Positions 26,875 through 35,670 of a stretch of DNA of 64,000 nucleotides are shown here, in pieces. The stretch covers positions 1-64,000 of the forward strand of contig DATKPQ010000072.1 of NCBI GenBank assembly GCA_035523995.1, given 5' to 3'. Under the pieces are notes generated by a model. That model made no database searches. It was not told the DNA's origin and saw only the letters and a program-made list of their open reading frames with translations. A program made the translations under genes and the position numbers. This stretch comes from JASHVB01 sp035523995. Its GTDB lineage: Bacteria > Pseudomonadota > Alphaproteobacteria > Acetobacterales > Acetobacteraceae. Position 1 is the first letter of the stretch, and every line of letters begins with the position of its first letter.

Positions 26875-29625
26875 ATGCGCGGGAAGGGCATCGTCGCCGC
26901 AGTCATCTTCTTTGCGGTCTGTCTGATCGTTCTGGGTCGCACCAGCAGCCTGGCGATCGACTGGGATTGGTTTTCGTCAATTGGCCACGTAGACGTCTTC
27001 TGGACGATCCTTTTCGCCAAACTGGGATTGTTCGCGGCGGTCCTGGTCACCTCGGCGCTGTTGCTATGGGTCAACGGCGCCGTCGCGTTGAGGCTTGCTT
27101 CGTGGCGAGGCTTGCGGCTCGCTACGGCCTTCGGTTCGGGCACCACCGGCGTCCCCGCGCTGCCGGGTACGCCGCCTGGCTTGTTCCGCCCCACCGTGCC
27201 GCAATTGCCGTGGCGGCTGATCCTGGGCGGGCTTGCGCTTGCACTGGGCGTGCTGATCGCTGTTGGCGCATCCAGCCAGTGGGAACTGGTGCTTCGCTAC
27301 ATCTACCAACTGCCATACGGCAAAACCGATCCGATGTTCGGCAAGGACATCGGCTTCTATTTGTTCTCGCTGCCGGCCTGGCTTGCGCTGAATGACTGGA
27401 TGTTCTGGTTGCTGGCGCTGAGCGCTGCCGTGGCCGGGGCGGTGTATTTCGTGCACGGGGATATCGACGTCGACCACTTCCCGTTCCGATTCTCGCCCAG
27501 CGTCATTGCCCACGGTTCCGCCCTGCTGGGACTGTTGTTCGTCGTGAAAGCGTGGGCTTATTTCCTCGACCGTTACCTGCTGCTGTACGACAACAACGGC
27601 GTGGTGATCGGCGCCAGCTACACCGACGTGCATGTCGTGCTGCCGGTCCTGTGGCTGCTGCTTGGGCTGTGCGTCACCGGCGCGATCGTCGCCTGGGCCA
27701 ATTTGTGGCGGCGCAGCGTCCGGCCCGTCATCGCCGTCCTGGTGCTGGTCTTCGGCGGGTCTTTCCTGTTCGACGAAGTGGTGCCCGGATTGTTCGAGCG
27801 CTTCTACGTCAAGCCCAGCGAATTGCAGTTGGAGTCGCCCTTTATCAGCCGCAACATCGCGATGACGAGGGAAGCTTATGGCCTGGACAAAATCGAGGTG
27901 AAGCCGTTCCCCGCCGAACAAGGCCTGACCTACCAGACGATGGAGCGCGATAAAGGCACGGTGGATAACATCCGCCTGTGGGACTGGCAGCCGCTGATCG
28001 ACACCTACGCGCAACTTCAGGAAATCCGTACCTATTACAAGTTCCTGGATGTCGATGTGGATCGTTACCATTTCGGCGACCGCCACCAGCAGGTGACGAT
28101 CGCCGCGCGCGAGATTGCTCCGTCCCTTCTCGCAGCCAATGCGCAGACCTGGGTGAATCTGCACCTCTTGTTCACGCACGGATACGGCGTCGTCATGTCG
28201 CCGGTTACCGAAAAAACCAGTGAGGGTTTGCCGGATTTCTTCATGCGGGACATCCCGCCGATCGCCTCCGGCGGCGCGCCCGCGATCACGCAGCCGCGCA
28301 TCTATTTCGGCGAAGGCCCTCAGAACTACGTTATTGTCAATGGCAGTATAAAGGAGTTCGACTATCCGAAGGGGAATAATAATGTCTATAATCATTACGA
28401 TGGCACGGATGGCGTTCCGATTGGCAGCTATCTCTGGCGTTCGCTGTTCGCCTGGCATTTCGATGATGTGAACATCCTGCTAAGCCGTTACGTAACTGGA
28501 GCGAGCAGGATTCTGATCCATCGCAACATTCAGGATCGTGTGCACATGATCGCGCCGTTTCTGAAGTTGGACCACGATCCCTATGTCGTGGTCAGTGGCG
28601 GGCGGCTGTTCTGGATCCAGGATGCCTACACAACCAGCGACTGGTTCCCCTATGCACAGCCGCAGCCGGACGGTCTGGATTACATCCGGAATTCTGTGAA
28701 GGTCGTGATCGATGCGTATAATGGCACGGTGTCATTCTATGTTGCCGATCCAACCGATCCAATCATCGCAACTTACGAACACATTTTTCCCAGCTTGTTC
28801 CAGCCGCTTTCCGCGATGCCATCCGATCTGCTGCGTCACATCCGCTATCCCGAGGATTTGTTTACCATCCAGGCGATGGAATACCGCGCCTATCACATGG
28901 ACACGCCGGAGGTATTCTATAACCGCGAGGATCTCTGGCAGTTTCCGCGTGAGCCTGCCGCGCTCGATGGCGAGGGGCCGGGCCAAAGGATGGTGCCTTA
29001 CTATATGATGATGCGCCTGCCGGGCGAGCAGGAGACTCAATTCTTTCTGATGCTGCCGATGGTGCCGAGCCAGCGGGAGAACATGATTGCCTGGATGGCC
29101 GCGCGTTGCGATCCGCCCGAATACGGCAAGCTGATCGTTTATGAATTTCCCAAGGACAAGTTGGTCTACGGACCGTTCCAGATCGACGCGCGGATCAACC
29201 AAAATACCGAGATTTCGCAACAGATCTCGTTGTGGAACCAGATGGGATCGCGAGTGATCCGCGGTAATCTGCTGGTGGTGCCGATTGATAATTCGATCTT
29301 GTACGTTTCGCCGCTGTACCTGCGCGCCGCGGCAGGTCAGTTGCCGGAGCTGAAGCGAGTGATCGCTGCCTACGGCGACCGCGTGGTGATGGAGGACACG
29401 CTGCCCGAGGCGTTGGCGGCCTTGTTCGGACAGGCAGTGCCGACAGCGCCGATGCCGGTGAGCGCGGGTGTGGCGGCGCCCGGTTCCATGGACGCGCGGG
29501 CGCAAGCGGCGCTCGCGCATTATGACAAGGCGATCGAACGGTTGAAGGCCGGCGATTGGGCGGGGTTTGGCGCAGAACTCGACGCGATGAAGCCGCTGCT
29601 GGAGCAACTGTCGCGCCCGCATTGA
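26875..29625 (+). CDS. UPF0182 family large membrane protein
   Basis: A member of the UPF0182 (COG1615) family of unknown function. The N-terminal third has about seven membrane helices (starting IVAAVIFFAVCLIVLG). A long extracytoplasmic domain follows, with family-typical stretches such as SRNIAMTREAYGL, ILIHRNIQDRVHMIAPFL and GGRLFWIQDAYTTSDWFPY. The frame is open from 26818, but the ATG at 26875 is chosen because a gaggga site precedes it and the first helix then begins at once (916 residues, normal for the family). It is flanked on both sides by CCTCTCCC-type palindromes. The function is not known in the family. Confidence 0.88.
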   Translation: MRGKGIVAAVIFFAVCLIVLGRTSSLAIDWDWFSSIGHVDVFWTILFAKLGLFAAVLVTSALLLWVNGAVALRLASWRGLRLATAFGSGTTGVPALPGTPPGLFRPTVPQLPWRLILGGLALALGVLIAVGASSQWELVLRYIYQLPYGKTDPMFGKDIGFYLFSLPAWLALNDWMFWLLALSAAVAGAVYFVHGDIDVDHFPFRFSPSVIAHGSALLGLLFVVKAWAYFLDRYLLLYDNNGVVIGASYTDVHVVLPVLWLLLGLCVTGAIVAWANLWRRSVRPVIAVLVLVFGGSFLFDEVVPGLFERFYVKPSELQLESPFISRNIAMTREAYGLDKIEVKPFPAEQGLTYQTMERDKGTVDNIRLWDWQPLIDTYAQLQEIRTYYKFLDVDVDRYHFGDRHQQVTIAAREIAPSLLAANAQTWVNLHLLFTHGYGVVMSPVTEKTSEGLPDFFMRDIPPIASGGAPAITQPRIYFGEGPQNYVIVNGSIKEFDYPKGNNNVYNHYDGTDGVPIGSYLWRSLFAWHFDDVNILLSRYVTGASRILIHRNIQDRVHMIAPFLKLDHDPYVVVSGGRLFWIQDAYTTSDWFPYAQPQPDGLDYIRNSVKVVIDAYNGTVSFYVADPTDPIIATYEHIFPSLFQPLSAMPSDLLRHIRYPEDLFTIQAMEYRAYHMDTPEVFYNREDLWQFPREPAALDGEGPGQRMVPYYMMMRLPGEQETQFFLMLPMVPSQRENMIAWMAARCDPPEYGKLIVYEFPKDKLVYGPFQIDARINQNTEISQQISLWNQMGSRVIRGNLLVVPIDNSILYVSPLYLRAAAGQLPELKRVIAAYGDRVVMEDTLPEALAALFGQAVPTAPMPVSAGVAAPGSMDARAQAALAHYDKAIERLKAGDWAGFGAELDAMKPLLEQLSRPH

Positions 29626-29632
29626 GTTAAAA

Positions 29633-29656
29633 CCTGTCCCGCGAGAGCGGGAGAGG
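29633..29656 (+). terminator. CCTCTCCC-type hairpin after UPF0182 gene
   Basis: Stem cctgtcccgc/gcgggagagg (9 of 10 paired) with a 4-nt loop, 8 nt past the UPF0182 stop. A further copy of the repeat continues at about 29701-29784 into the end of the convergent FAD gene. Confidence 0.55.
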
Positions 29657-29700
29657 TCGAAACGCAGGTGACCGGGGCGGTAGGCGCTTATTTTGTGCTG

Positions 29701-29784
29701 ACCCGATCCCCCTCACCCTCGGCGCTAACGCGCCTCGCGTCGATCCGTTTCGCTACTCACCGCCACTTCGTGGGAGAGGTTACG
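29701..29784. repeat. CCCTCACCCTCGG...GGGAGAGG repeat overlapping a gene end
   Basis: Contains the ccccctcaccctcgg arm also seen near 18800 and a cttcgtgggagaggttacg right arm resembling 26785-26797. It overlaps the last coding codons and the stop of the minus-strand FAD dehydrogenase. Confidence 0.55.
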
Positions 29785-31491
29785 TCCAATTATGTACCCC
29801 TGGCACAGAGCCCGCGCGAGCCCGTGTTGGCTGAATCCGCCTGCGGATTCGCCGCCACAATACAGCTCGGCAATGTTCGCGCCGTTCAAATCCACCACCT
29901 GACAGTGCGCATTGATCCGCAACCCCATGCGCGTGTCGTGAATCACCGGCGTCGCCCAAGCAGCATAGAATGGCGGCTTGGCGATCTTGTAGCGAGGCGT
30001 CGGCTTGCCGAAATCTTCGTCAACGCCGGATTCCACAAACGCGTTGTACCGCGCCACCGTCCGCACCAGATTCTCCAGCGGCATCGGAACACGCTGGTAT
30101 TGCATCGCAATCCGTTCCGCCAACGCCGCCACCGTATCGGCACGAAAGCAGAACCCATCCGCGTAATCGACATGCGGGGGCTCGAGCACCCATTCCTCGC
30201 GCTGCACCGCATCGGAGTCGAAAATCGCCCAAATCGGGCCGCCACCGTTGCGGCCGTCGCCAATCCCGGCCATCGCTGCATTCAGCCAGTTGTTCGGCCG
30301 GAACTTTGCGTTCTGAGCGTTCCGATAATCACCCTGGGTGTAGGGATTTATCGAGTTGTAATTGTTGGTCGTGAACCCTCGCCCGGTCTCGTCATAGAAA
30401 CGTTGGCCCAGCATGTTCACCGTTATCACGTTCTGCCAATCGCGCACAGGCAGGCCGATCGCCCGTGCGCGATCGAACACTGTGCAGCCGGGATACCAGC
30501 GCAGGTTCTGATAACCGTACTGACAGCCGATCGCCGCTGGCTTGGTGACGCTGTAGCCGAATTCCCCCACCTGGTTGTACGTCCCCCATAACGAGGCGCC
30601 GATCGCCATCGCGGCCAGTTCGCCGCTGGCGTCCTGGTCGGACCAGGGCATACCCGACAGACCGCAGTACTCCTCGGTCAGGCGCGGATCGGCGATGCGG
30701 CGGAAATTCACGTTACCGGTGGACCCGCCGGTGCCGATTACCACCGCCCTGCGTGCGCGGATCGCCAACCGCGCGCCAGCATGCTCCGCGGCAATTCCCA
30801 GCACGTGGCCGGCATGCGGCGCCTCCCGGTAGATCGCCAGCATGCGGTGTCGTAGCAGGATCTCCACCCCGACCCGGCGCGCGGTGGCTTCCAGCGGACG
30901 CATGAGCCCGTTGCCGGAGGACCGCGTCGCTTGCTCTTCCGCCGCGGCCGGCCGGCCGGTCTGCACCATCGGCCAATGCGACACCGCGCAGTGCATCTCC
31001 CGCGGTGCTGAGTTGCCTACCGCGTTGCCGCCTTGCGCGTCAGGTGCCTTGTCTACAAACACCACGCCATGCGCGACCAGCCATTCGAATGTCTCGGCGC
31101 TGTGGTCGGCGAAGGCGCGGACGATCTCGTGGTCGTTGTAGCGGTAGTCGGGAAAACCGTTTGGTTCCACCACCGACCAGTCGGTGAGGTCACGGAACAG
31201 TACATCGGGGGAGTCCACGATGCCATATTTCTTCTGCGCGCTGGTTCCGCCCCCCAGAGGCACATTGCCGCCGCTGGTGATCGCGTGGCCGCCGATGTCG
31301 GCCTCTTGCTCCACCACGATCACCGACAGGCCGGCTTCTCGCGCGATGATCGCCGCTGTCATGCCGGTGGCGCCGGCGCCGATCACCACGACGTCCGCCG
31401 CGATGTCCCATTGGGCCGGCGGCGCCTGCAGCGCGGTCGCGATGGGGGTACGTGCGGCGTTGGGCCACAAGCGAGTACGTTCTTCCGTCAT
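29725..31491 (-). CDS. FAD-binding dehydrogenase, fumarate reductase/3-ketosteroid dehydrogenase-like (FAD_binding_2)
   Basis: Flavoprotein of the FAD_binding_2 family, which includes succinate/fumarate and 3-ketosteroid dehydrogenases. The N-terminal dinucleotide motif is VVVIGAGATGMTAAIIAREAG. Next come the acidic end EQEADIGGHAITSGGN and the second FAD-site segment VVIGTGGSTGN. Near the C-terminus is the substrate/FAD cap region RMGLRINAHCQV, followed by LYCGGESAGGFSQHGLA. The ATG at 31491 with an agga site 6-10 nt upstream is preferred over the frame start at 31551 (588 residues). The last residues (roughly EVAVSSETDRREAR) are encoded by a dispersed palindrome repeat, so the native stop may have been displaced. 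The substrate is unknown. Confidence 0.85.
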   Translation of the reverse strand: MTEERTRLWPNAARTPIATALQAPPAQWDIAADVVVIGAGATGMTAAIIAREAGLSVIVVEQEADIGGHAITSGGNVPLGGGTSAQKKYGIVDSPDVLFRDLTDWSVVEPNGFPDYRYNDHEIVRAFADHSAETFEWLVAHGVVFVDKAPDAQGGNAVGNSAPREMHCAVSHWPMVQTGRPAAAEEQATRSSGNGLMRPLEATARRVGVEILLRHRMLAIYREAPHAGHVLGIAAEHAGARLAIRARRAVVIGTGGSTGNVNFRRIADPRLTEEYCGLSGMPWSDQDASGELAAMAIGASLWGTYNQVGEFGYSVTKPAAIGCQYGYQNLRWYPGCTVFDRARAIGLPVRDWQNVITVNMLGQRFYDETGRGFTTNNYNSINPYTQGDYRNAQNAKFRPNNWLNAAMAGIGDGRNGGGPIWAIFDSDAVQREEWVLEPPHVDYADGFCFRADTVAALAERIAMQYQRVPMPLENLVRTVARYNAFVESGVDEDFGKPTPRYKIAKPPFYAAWATPVIHDTRMGLRINAHCQVVDLNGANIAELYCGGESAGGFSQHGLARALCQGYIIGRNLSHEVAVSSETDRREAR

Positions 31492-31617
31492 GTCGATTCC
31501 TGAACCGTGGCGGCATGGGCCGTTCCGACCACGCTCGGGAGACCGCGTCAACGCTGCGGGACGCCCGGGGTATGCGAGGGTGCGCGGTGTGCAGCCCTCG
31601 CCGGTAGCAACTGCGCG

Positions 31618-34137
31618 CTACGCCACCCTTGAGCGTTCAGTATCGGCGCACGGGCTGCTATCGGTCGTGTTACGCCCCCACAACAAATTGTGCAACATGT
31701 CCTCCAGCGGGGCGCTCCTGGAGGACGGCTCGAACCGCACGTGCAAGTGCCGATCGCTATCAGTGGCGACGACTTCGAATTGGGCCTGTATGCCCGGATG
31801 CCCGTCCCAGGTCATCCTGCCACGCTGACCCTGTTTGGCGCTGATCCCGTCAGCAGAAATTGCTGCGCCGCTCTCCGAAATGTCGACCGTCATCGCAGCA
31901 ATGCCGCTTGGTCCGCCTTCGAATGAAATTGTGCAGGGCTGACTCACGGCGACGCGGGCACCCATTCGGCGATCCGCTTCCTTGCTTGCCGTATAGATCG
32001 TACGTACAACAGCACCACGCAGAGTCGTGATCTCGGCGGCGACCGCACCGGAGCCGGCACGCAGATGCGCCGCCTGAGCGCCTGCGCTATTTGCCTCTTG
32101 CGACACTGCGGCGATGCGGTTGGTCACCTCCTGCACGGCGGCGCTGCTCTCCGCCACGTTGCGGGCGATGTCCTGAGTTGCCGCAGTCTGCTGGTCGATC
32201 GCCTCCGCCACCGACGCGGCAACGCCCGCGACGTCGTCCAGCGTGTGGCCAATATCCTCAATGGCCGCTACCGTTCCGTTCGTTGCTCCCTGCAGGCCAG
32301 CGATCTGGCGTGTGATCTCCTCGGTGGCCTTGGCGGTCTGGGCCGCGAGCGTTTTCACCTCGCCGGCCACCACGGCAAAGCCTTTTCCCGCCTCGCCGGC
32401 GCGAGCCGCTTCGATCGTGGCATTCAGCGCGAGCAGGTTGGTCTGGGCGGCGATGCTCGCGATCATATTGGCCACGGAACCGATCCGCTCTGCCGCCTCG
32501 GACAGCGACCGAATCGTTTCCCGGGCACGGGCACCCTTTTCCGCGGCAGCCTGGGAAACCGAACTGGCGTGCTGCACTTGCTCGGACACCTGGCGGATCG
32601 AGGCCGCCAGTTCCTCGCTGGCCGCGGCAACGAGTTGCGCGTTCTTCAATGCTTGGTTGGCTGCTTCGGCCACGAGTTCGGCGTTGGCGCTCACCCGCTC
32701 CGCCGACTGGGCCATGGCATCGGCATCGCCCGCCATGGCGTCGGTACGTTCCGCGACCCGCTCTACCGCGGCACCTGCCTCCCGCTCGATGGTCAGCGCC
32801 ATTTTTTCCACGGTCTCGCGCCGCATCGCGCCGGCCTTGCGTTCGAACTCTTTCGCTTCCCATACTTTGAATGCGAGATGGGCGCGCATCGCGCGCAGCA
32901 TCGAGGCCATGCGCCGGAATTCGCGCGCCGCCGGCATCGCGATATCGGTCGTCACGTCGCCGTGGCTGATGTTCCGAAAATGGCCTTCGAATTTATCTAC
33001 GCTGCGGCGTATCGTGCAAAGCAGGCCCCAGCCGAGCGCGAGGATCGAGGCGGTCCCGCCGCAGGCCACGATAGTGCCGAGGATCAGGCGCCTTCGAAGA
33101 CTCGCTCCGGCATTCTGATAGGCTTGCTGGCCGAGGTCGATCTGCAGATTCGTCAATTTTCGGTTGCCATTGAAAACGGCCTGGAACAAGGGCGGCGCCT
33201 TGTTCTGGAACAGGCTATCGAGACCGGCCGAGTCGGCGCGCTGTGCCAGGGCAAGCGCCGGTTCGAGCGCATTGTGTAATAAAGCTGCGTAATCCGCCGC
33301 GAATTGCCGGGCCAGGGCCTGTTGCTCGGGTGTGAGTGCCGCATTCTGATAGGCGGTCCACAGGTCCGCGGCCTTGGCCAGATTGCCGCGCACCACCGGT
33401 TCGCGTTGCCGCAGCGCTTGCTCAGCCGAGGCGCCATGATCCAGCGACACAGCCACCTGTGCGATCAGGTTGCGATCGTCGCGGATGAGATCCACCAGGC
33501 TCCGCAGCTGATTCACCGCCACCAGGTCCTGTTCGTAGACATGGCGCAGCACGCCGTTCGAAGCCGCCATACCGGCGAAGCCGAGCCACCCCAGCCCGAT
33601 CATCAGCAAGACCGCGGCAATGGCTGCACCGGCAAGGCGCCCGGCGACCGAATTCATCACGTCCGCGATGGTTGTTCGCCATCTTGTTCGCACCAAGGCC
33701 CCATCGCGCAGGCCAACGCCCTTCGCGGTACCCTCCCGGATGGCGGTATAGGCATGCTCCGCGGTCGCGACGTCCTTGCGGCTGGGCATGGAGCGCACGG
33801 ATATGAACCCGGCGACCTCGCCGCCCTCAACGACCGGCGTAACGTTGGCGCGGACCCAATAGAAGTCCCCATTTTTCGCGCGATTCTTGACCAGGCCATC
33901 CCATGGCCGGCCGGCCTTGATGGTGGCCCACAGATTTGCGAACGCGGCCGCCGGCATCGACGGATGGCGTACGATGTTATGGGGCGAACCCACCAGCTCC
34001 TGCTCCGAGAAGCCGCTGACCTCCTGGAAGACCCGGTTGACGAAGGTGATCCGCCCGCCAAGGTCGGTACGCGATACCAACGGCTCTCCGTCGGGCACGA
34101 TGATTTCGTTGGCCGTGATCGGTTCATTGTTGCGCAT
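31618..34137 (-). CDS. Aer-type PAS chemoreceptor with C-terminal PilZ domain
   Basis: Methyl-accepting chemotaxis protein of 839 residues. The N-terminal PAS (about 15-115) has the Aer-like motifs ELVGSPHNIVRHPSMP and NRAKNGDFYWVRANVTP, suggesting an FAD redox/energy sensor. Two membrane helices are seen (about 168-190 and 350-375) with a periplasmic helical region between, then HAMP (about 372-425). The signalling domain has the hairpin tip IASIAAQTNLLALNATIEA near 559-577. The C-terminus is a PilZ domain (about 720-805) with both c-di-GMP motifs: RRMGAR at 723-728 (RxxxR) and D752-I-S-E-S-G757. An aggggc ribosome site precedes the ATG. It is likely to link taxis to c-di-GMP. Confidence 0.92.
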   Translation of the reverse strand: MRNNEPITANEIIVPDGEPLVSRTDLGGRITFVNRVFQEVSGFSEQELVGSPHNIVRHPSMPAAAFANLWATIKAGRPWDGLVKNRAKNGDFYWVRANVTPVVEGGEVAGFISVRSMPSRKDVATAEHAYTAIREGTAKGVGLRDGALVRTRWRTTIADVMNSVAGRLAGAAIAAVLLMIGLGWLGFAGMAASNGVLRHVYEQDLVAVNQLRSLVDLIRDDRNLIAQVAVSLDHGASAEQALRQREPVVRGNLAKAADLWTAYQNAALTPEQQALARQFAADYAALLHNALEPALALAQRADSAGLDSLFQNKAPPLFQAVFNGNRKLTNLQIDLGQQAYQNAGASLRRRLILGTIVACGGTASILALGWGLLCTIRRSVDKFEGHFRNISHGDVTTDIAMPAAREFRRMASMLRAMRAHLAFKVWEAKEFERKAGAMRRETVEKMALTIEREAGAAVERVAERTDAMAGDADAMAQSAERVSANAELVAEAANQALKNAQLVAAASEELAASIRQVSEQVQHASSVSQAAAEKGARARETIRSLSEAAERIGSVANMIASIAAQTNLLALNATIEAARAGEAGKGFAVVAGEVKTLAAQTAKATEEITRQIAGLQGATNGTVAAIEDIGHTLDDVAGVAASVAEAIDQQTAATQDIARNVAESSAAVQEVTNRIAAVSQEANSAGAQAAHLRAGSGAVAAEITTLRGAVVRTIYTASKEADRRMGARVAVSQPCTISFEGGPSGIAAMTVDISESGAAISADGISAKQGQRGRMTWDGHPGIQAQFEVVATDSDRHLHVRFEPSSRSAPLEDMLHNLLWGRNTTDSSPCADTERSRVA

Positions 34138-34348
34138 GAACGTGCCCCTGCCGTTGCGGATCGCGTCGATCCTTCGCGCCTGACATACTCATCAATTGAT
34201 TGACGTTCGATGAACAGCGACCGGGCGGCGACGCGGGCGGAGGACGGTCTCTGCCGCCCCTCCAAGTCTCCGGACCGGTGTCAGCGGAAGCCCTCTTCCG
34301 TAAGCGGGTGCCCGCGGCGATATACGCGCGGTCGGAGGAGGCCAGAAG

Positions 34349-35317
34349 ATGAAATCACGCCTGGTGGTCGCGGCGCTGCTGCCGCGGGATGTAGTCGCGC
34401 GTGCTCGCGACGAATTCGACGCGCTCGTGGTGGAAGGCAGCGACGACATGAGCGCACCCGAGACCGTGGACGCCGCCATACGTCACCGTGCGGACGCCAT
34501 CTTGTTCACCAATACGTTGCCGCTGTCGGCCGAGGTGATCGTGACCCTGCCTCCCAGCGTGCGGGTCGGCGCGACCAGCAGCGTCGGCTACGACCATATT
34601 GACGTGGCGGCGGCCAAGGCACGCGGCCTGGTCGTGACCAACACGCCCGGCGTTCTGACGGAATGTACCGCGGATTTCGCATTCATGATGCTGCTGGCCG
34701 CGGCACGGCGCGCTTCGGAATACGACCGGATCATGCGGAACGGCTGGGGGTTCCGCATCGGCCAGGGAGATTTGCTGGGCATGCGGGTGACGGGGAAGAC
34801 GCTCGGAATTCTGGGTATGGGGCGGATCGGGCGGGCGATGGCGCAGCGGGCGCGCGGATTTGACATGCGGGTTGTGTACCACGCGCGCAACCGTTTGCCG
34901 ACGGAGCTGGAGCGGGGGGGGGAGTATTTCGCGGAGTTTCATGCGATGCTGCCGGTCTGCGACTTCCTGTCGCTGCATGCGCCGGCTACGCCGGCCACCG
35001 AGAAAATTATCAACGCACAGGCGCTGTCACTGCTGCCGCGCGGTGCGGTTCTGGTGAATGTCTCGCGCGGTGGCTTGGTGGATGAGGACGCACTGATCGA
35101 GGCACTGACCTCAGGGCATTTGTTTGCGGCGGGCCTGGACGTGTTCCGGGCCGAGCCGAATTATGACCAGCGGTTTGCTGCGTTGGAGAATGTGATTCTG
35201 GCGCCGCATGTTGGCAGTGCGTCTGTGGAAACACGCAACGCGATGGGGTTTCGTGCGCTCGACAACATTGCGGCGGTTTTGGACGGGCGGGAGGCGATTG
35301 ATCCGCTATGGCGGTAA
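34349..35317 (+). CDS. D-isomer-specific 2-hydroxyacid dehydrogenase (glyoxylate/hydroxypyruvate reductase type)
   Basis: NAD(P)H-dependent cytoplasmic reductase of 2-oxoacids. The substrate-binding region includes VGATSSVGYDHIDVAAAKARG. The NAD-binding motif GILGMGRIGRAMAQRARG is in the middle. The catalytic Arg lies in NVSRGGLVDEDAL, and Glu and His (APHVGSA) follow. The length is 322 residues with a strong ggaggagg ribosome site. The family most resembled is GyaR/GhrB, reducing glyoxylate or hydroxypyruvate, but gluconate-type reductases look similar. It sits alone between two minus-strand signalling genes. A strong palindromic hairpin follows the stop. Confidence 0.88.
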   Translation: MKSRLVVAALLPRDVVARARDEFDALVVEGSDDMSAPETVDAAIRHRADAILFTNTLPLSAEVIVTLPPSVRVGATSSVGYDHIDVAAAKARGLVVTNTPGVLTECTADFAFMMLLAAARRASEYDRIMRNGWGFRIGQGDLLGMRVTGKTLGILGMGRIGRAMAQRARGFDMRVVYHARNRLPTELERGGEYFAEFHAMLPVCDFLSLHAPATPATEKIINAQALSLLPRGAVLVNVSRGGLVDEDALIEALTSGHLFAAGLDVFRAEPNYDQRFAALENVILAPHVGSASVETRNAMGFRALDNIAAVLDGREAIDPLWR

Positions 35318-35670
35318 AGAAACCTCTCCCATGCGGCGCTGTTTGCGCCGTATGGGAGAGGTCGAGACGCGCAGGTGTCGTCGGTTAGGGCTAACAAACG
35401 GGCTATCTCCGTGGCCCTTGTGCTTTCTCCGTGCTAATTACTAATTTATCATCAGGCATTCGGTGTGAACGATTGGAACACCCTCTCTGCGATGGTTCGC
35501 AGAAAGCCCAGTCCAGGTCCTGCGAATATTCCCCCAACGCCGGTCGCGGGAGGTACCCCGGTGCTTTCATTCTCAACGGGGTTTGCGACCACCATGCGCG
35601 GCGCGCTGCTTTCTGCCGATCAGCGAAAGCATGAATATGCCAGGTGTGCGGTGATTTCCGATAGGCGGCA
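35318..35670. other. 353-bp spacer with terminator palindrome only
   Basis: Between convergent dehydrogenase and GGDEF-EAL genes. Apart from the hairpin at 35323-35361, only a short AT-rich stretch near 35430-35452 is notable. No gene was supported. Confidence 0.5.
35323..35361 (+). terminator. CCTCTCCC-type hairpin after hydroxyacid dehydrogenase
   Basis: Long stem (cctctcccatgcggcgc against gcgccgtatgggagagg, 16 of 17 paired) with a 5-nt loop, 5 nt past the stop codon. Same palindrome family as elsewhere in the window and a good terminator candidate. Confidence 0.65.

Noticed and set aside
27064..28458. Long antisense frame opposite the UPF0182 gene
   Set aside because: Composition is typical of a shadow frame and the opposite strand has a recognisable conserved protein.
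34138..34348. Riboswitch in the leader of the hydroxyacid dehydrogenase
   Set aside because: GC-rich pairing is possible, but no conserved riboswitch core was recognised.
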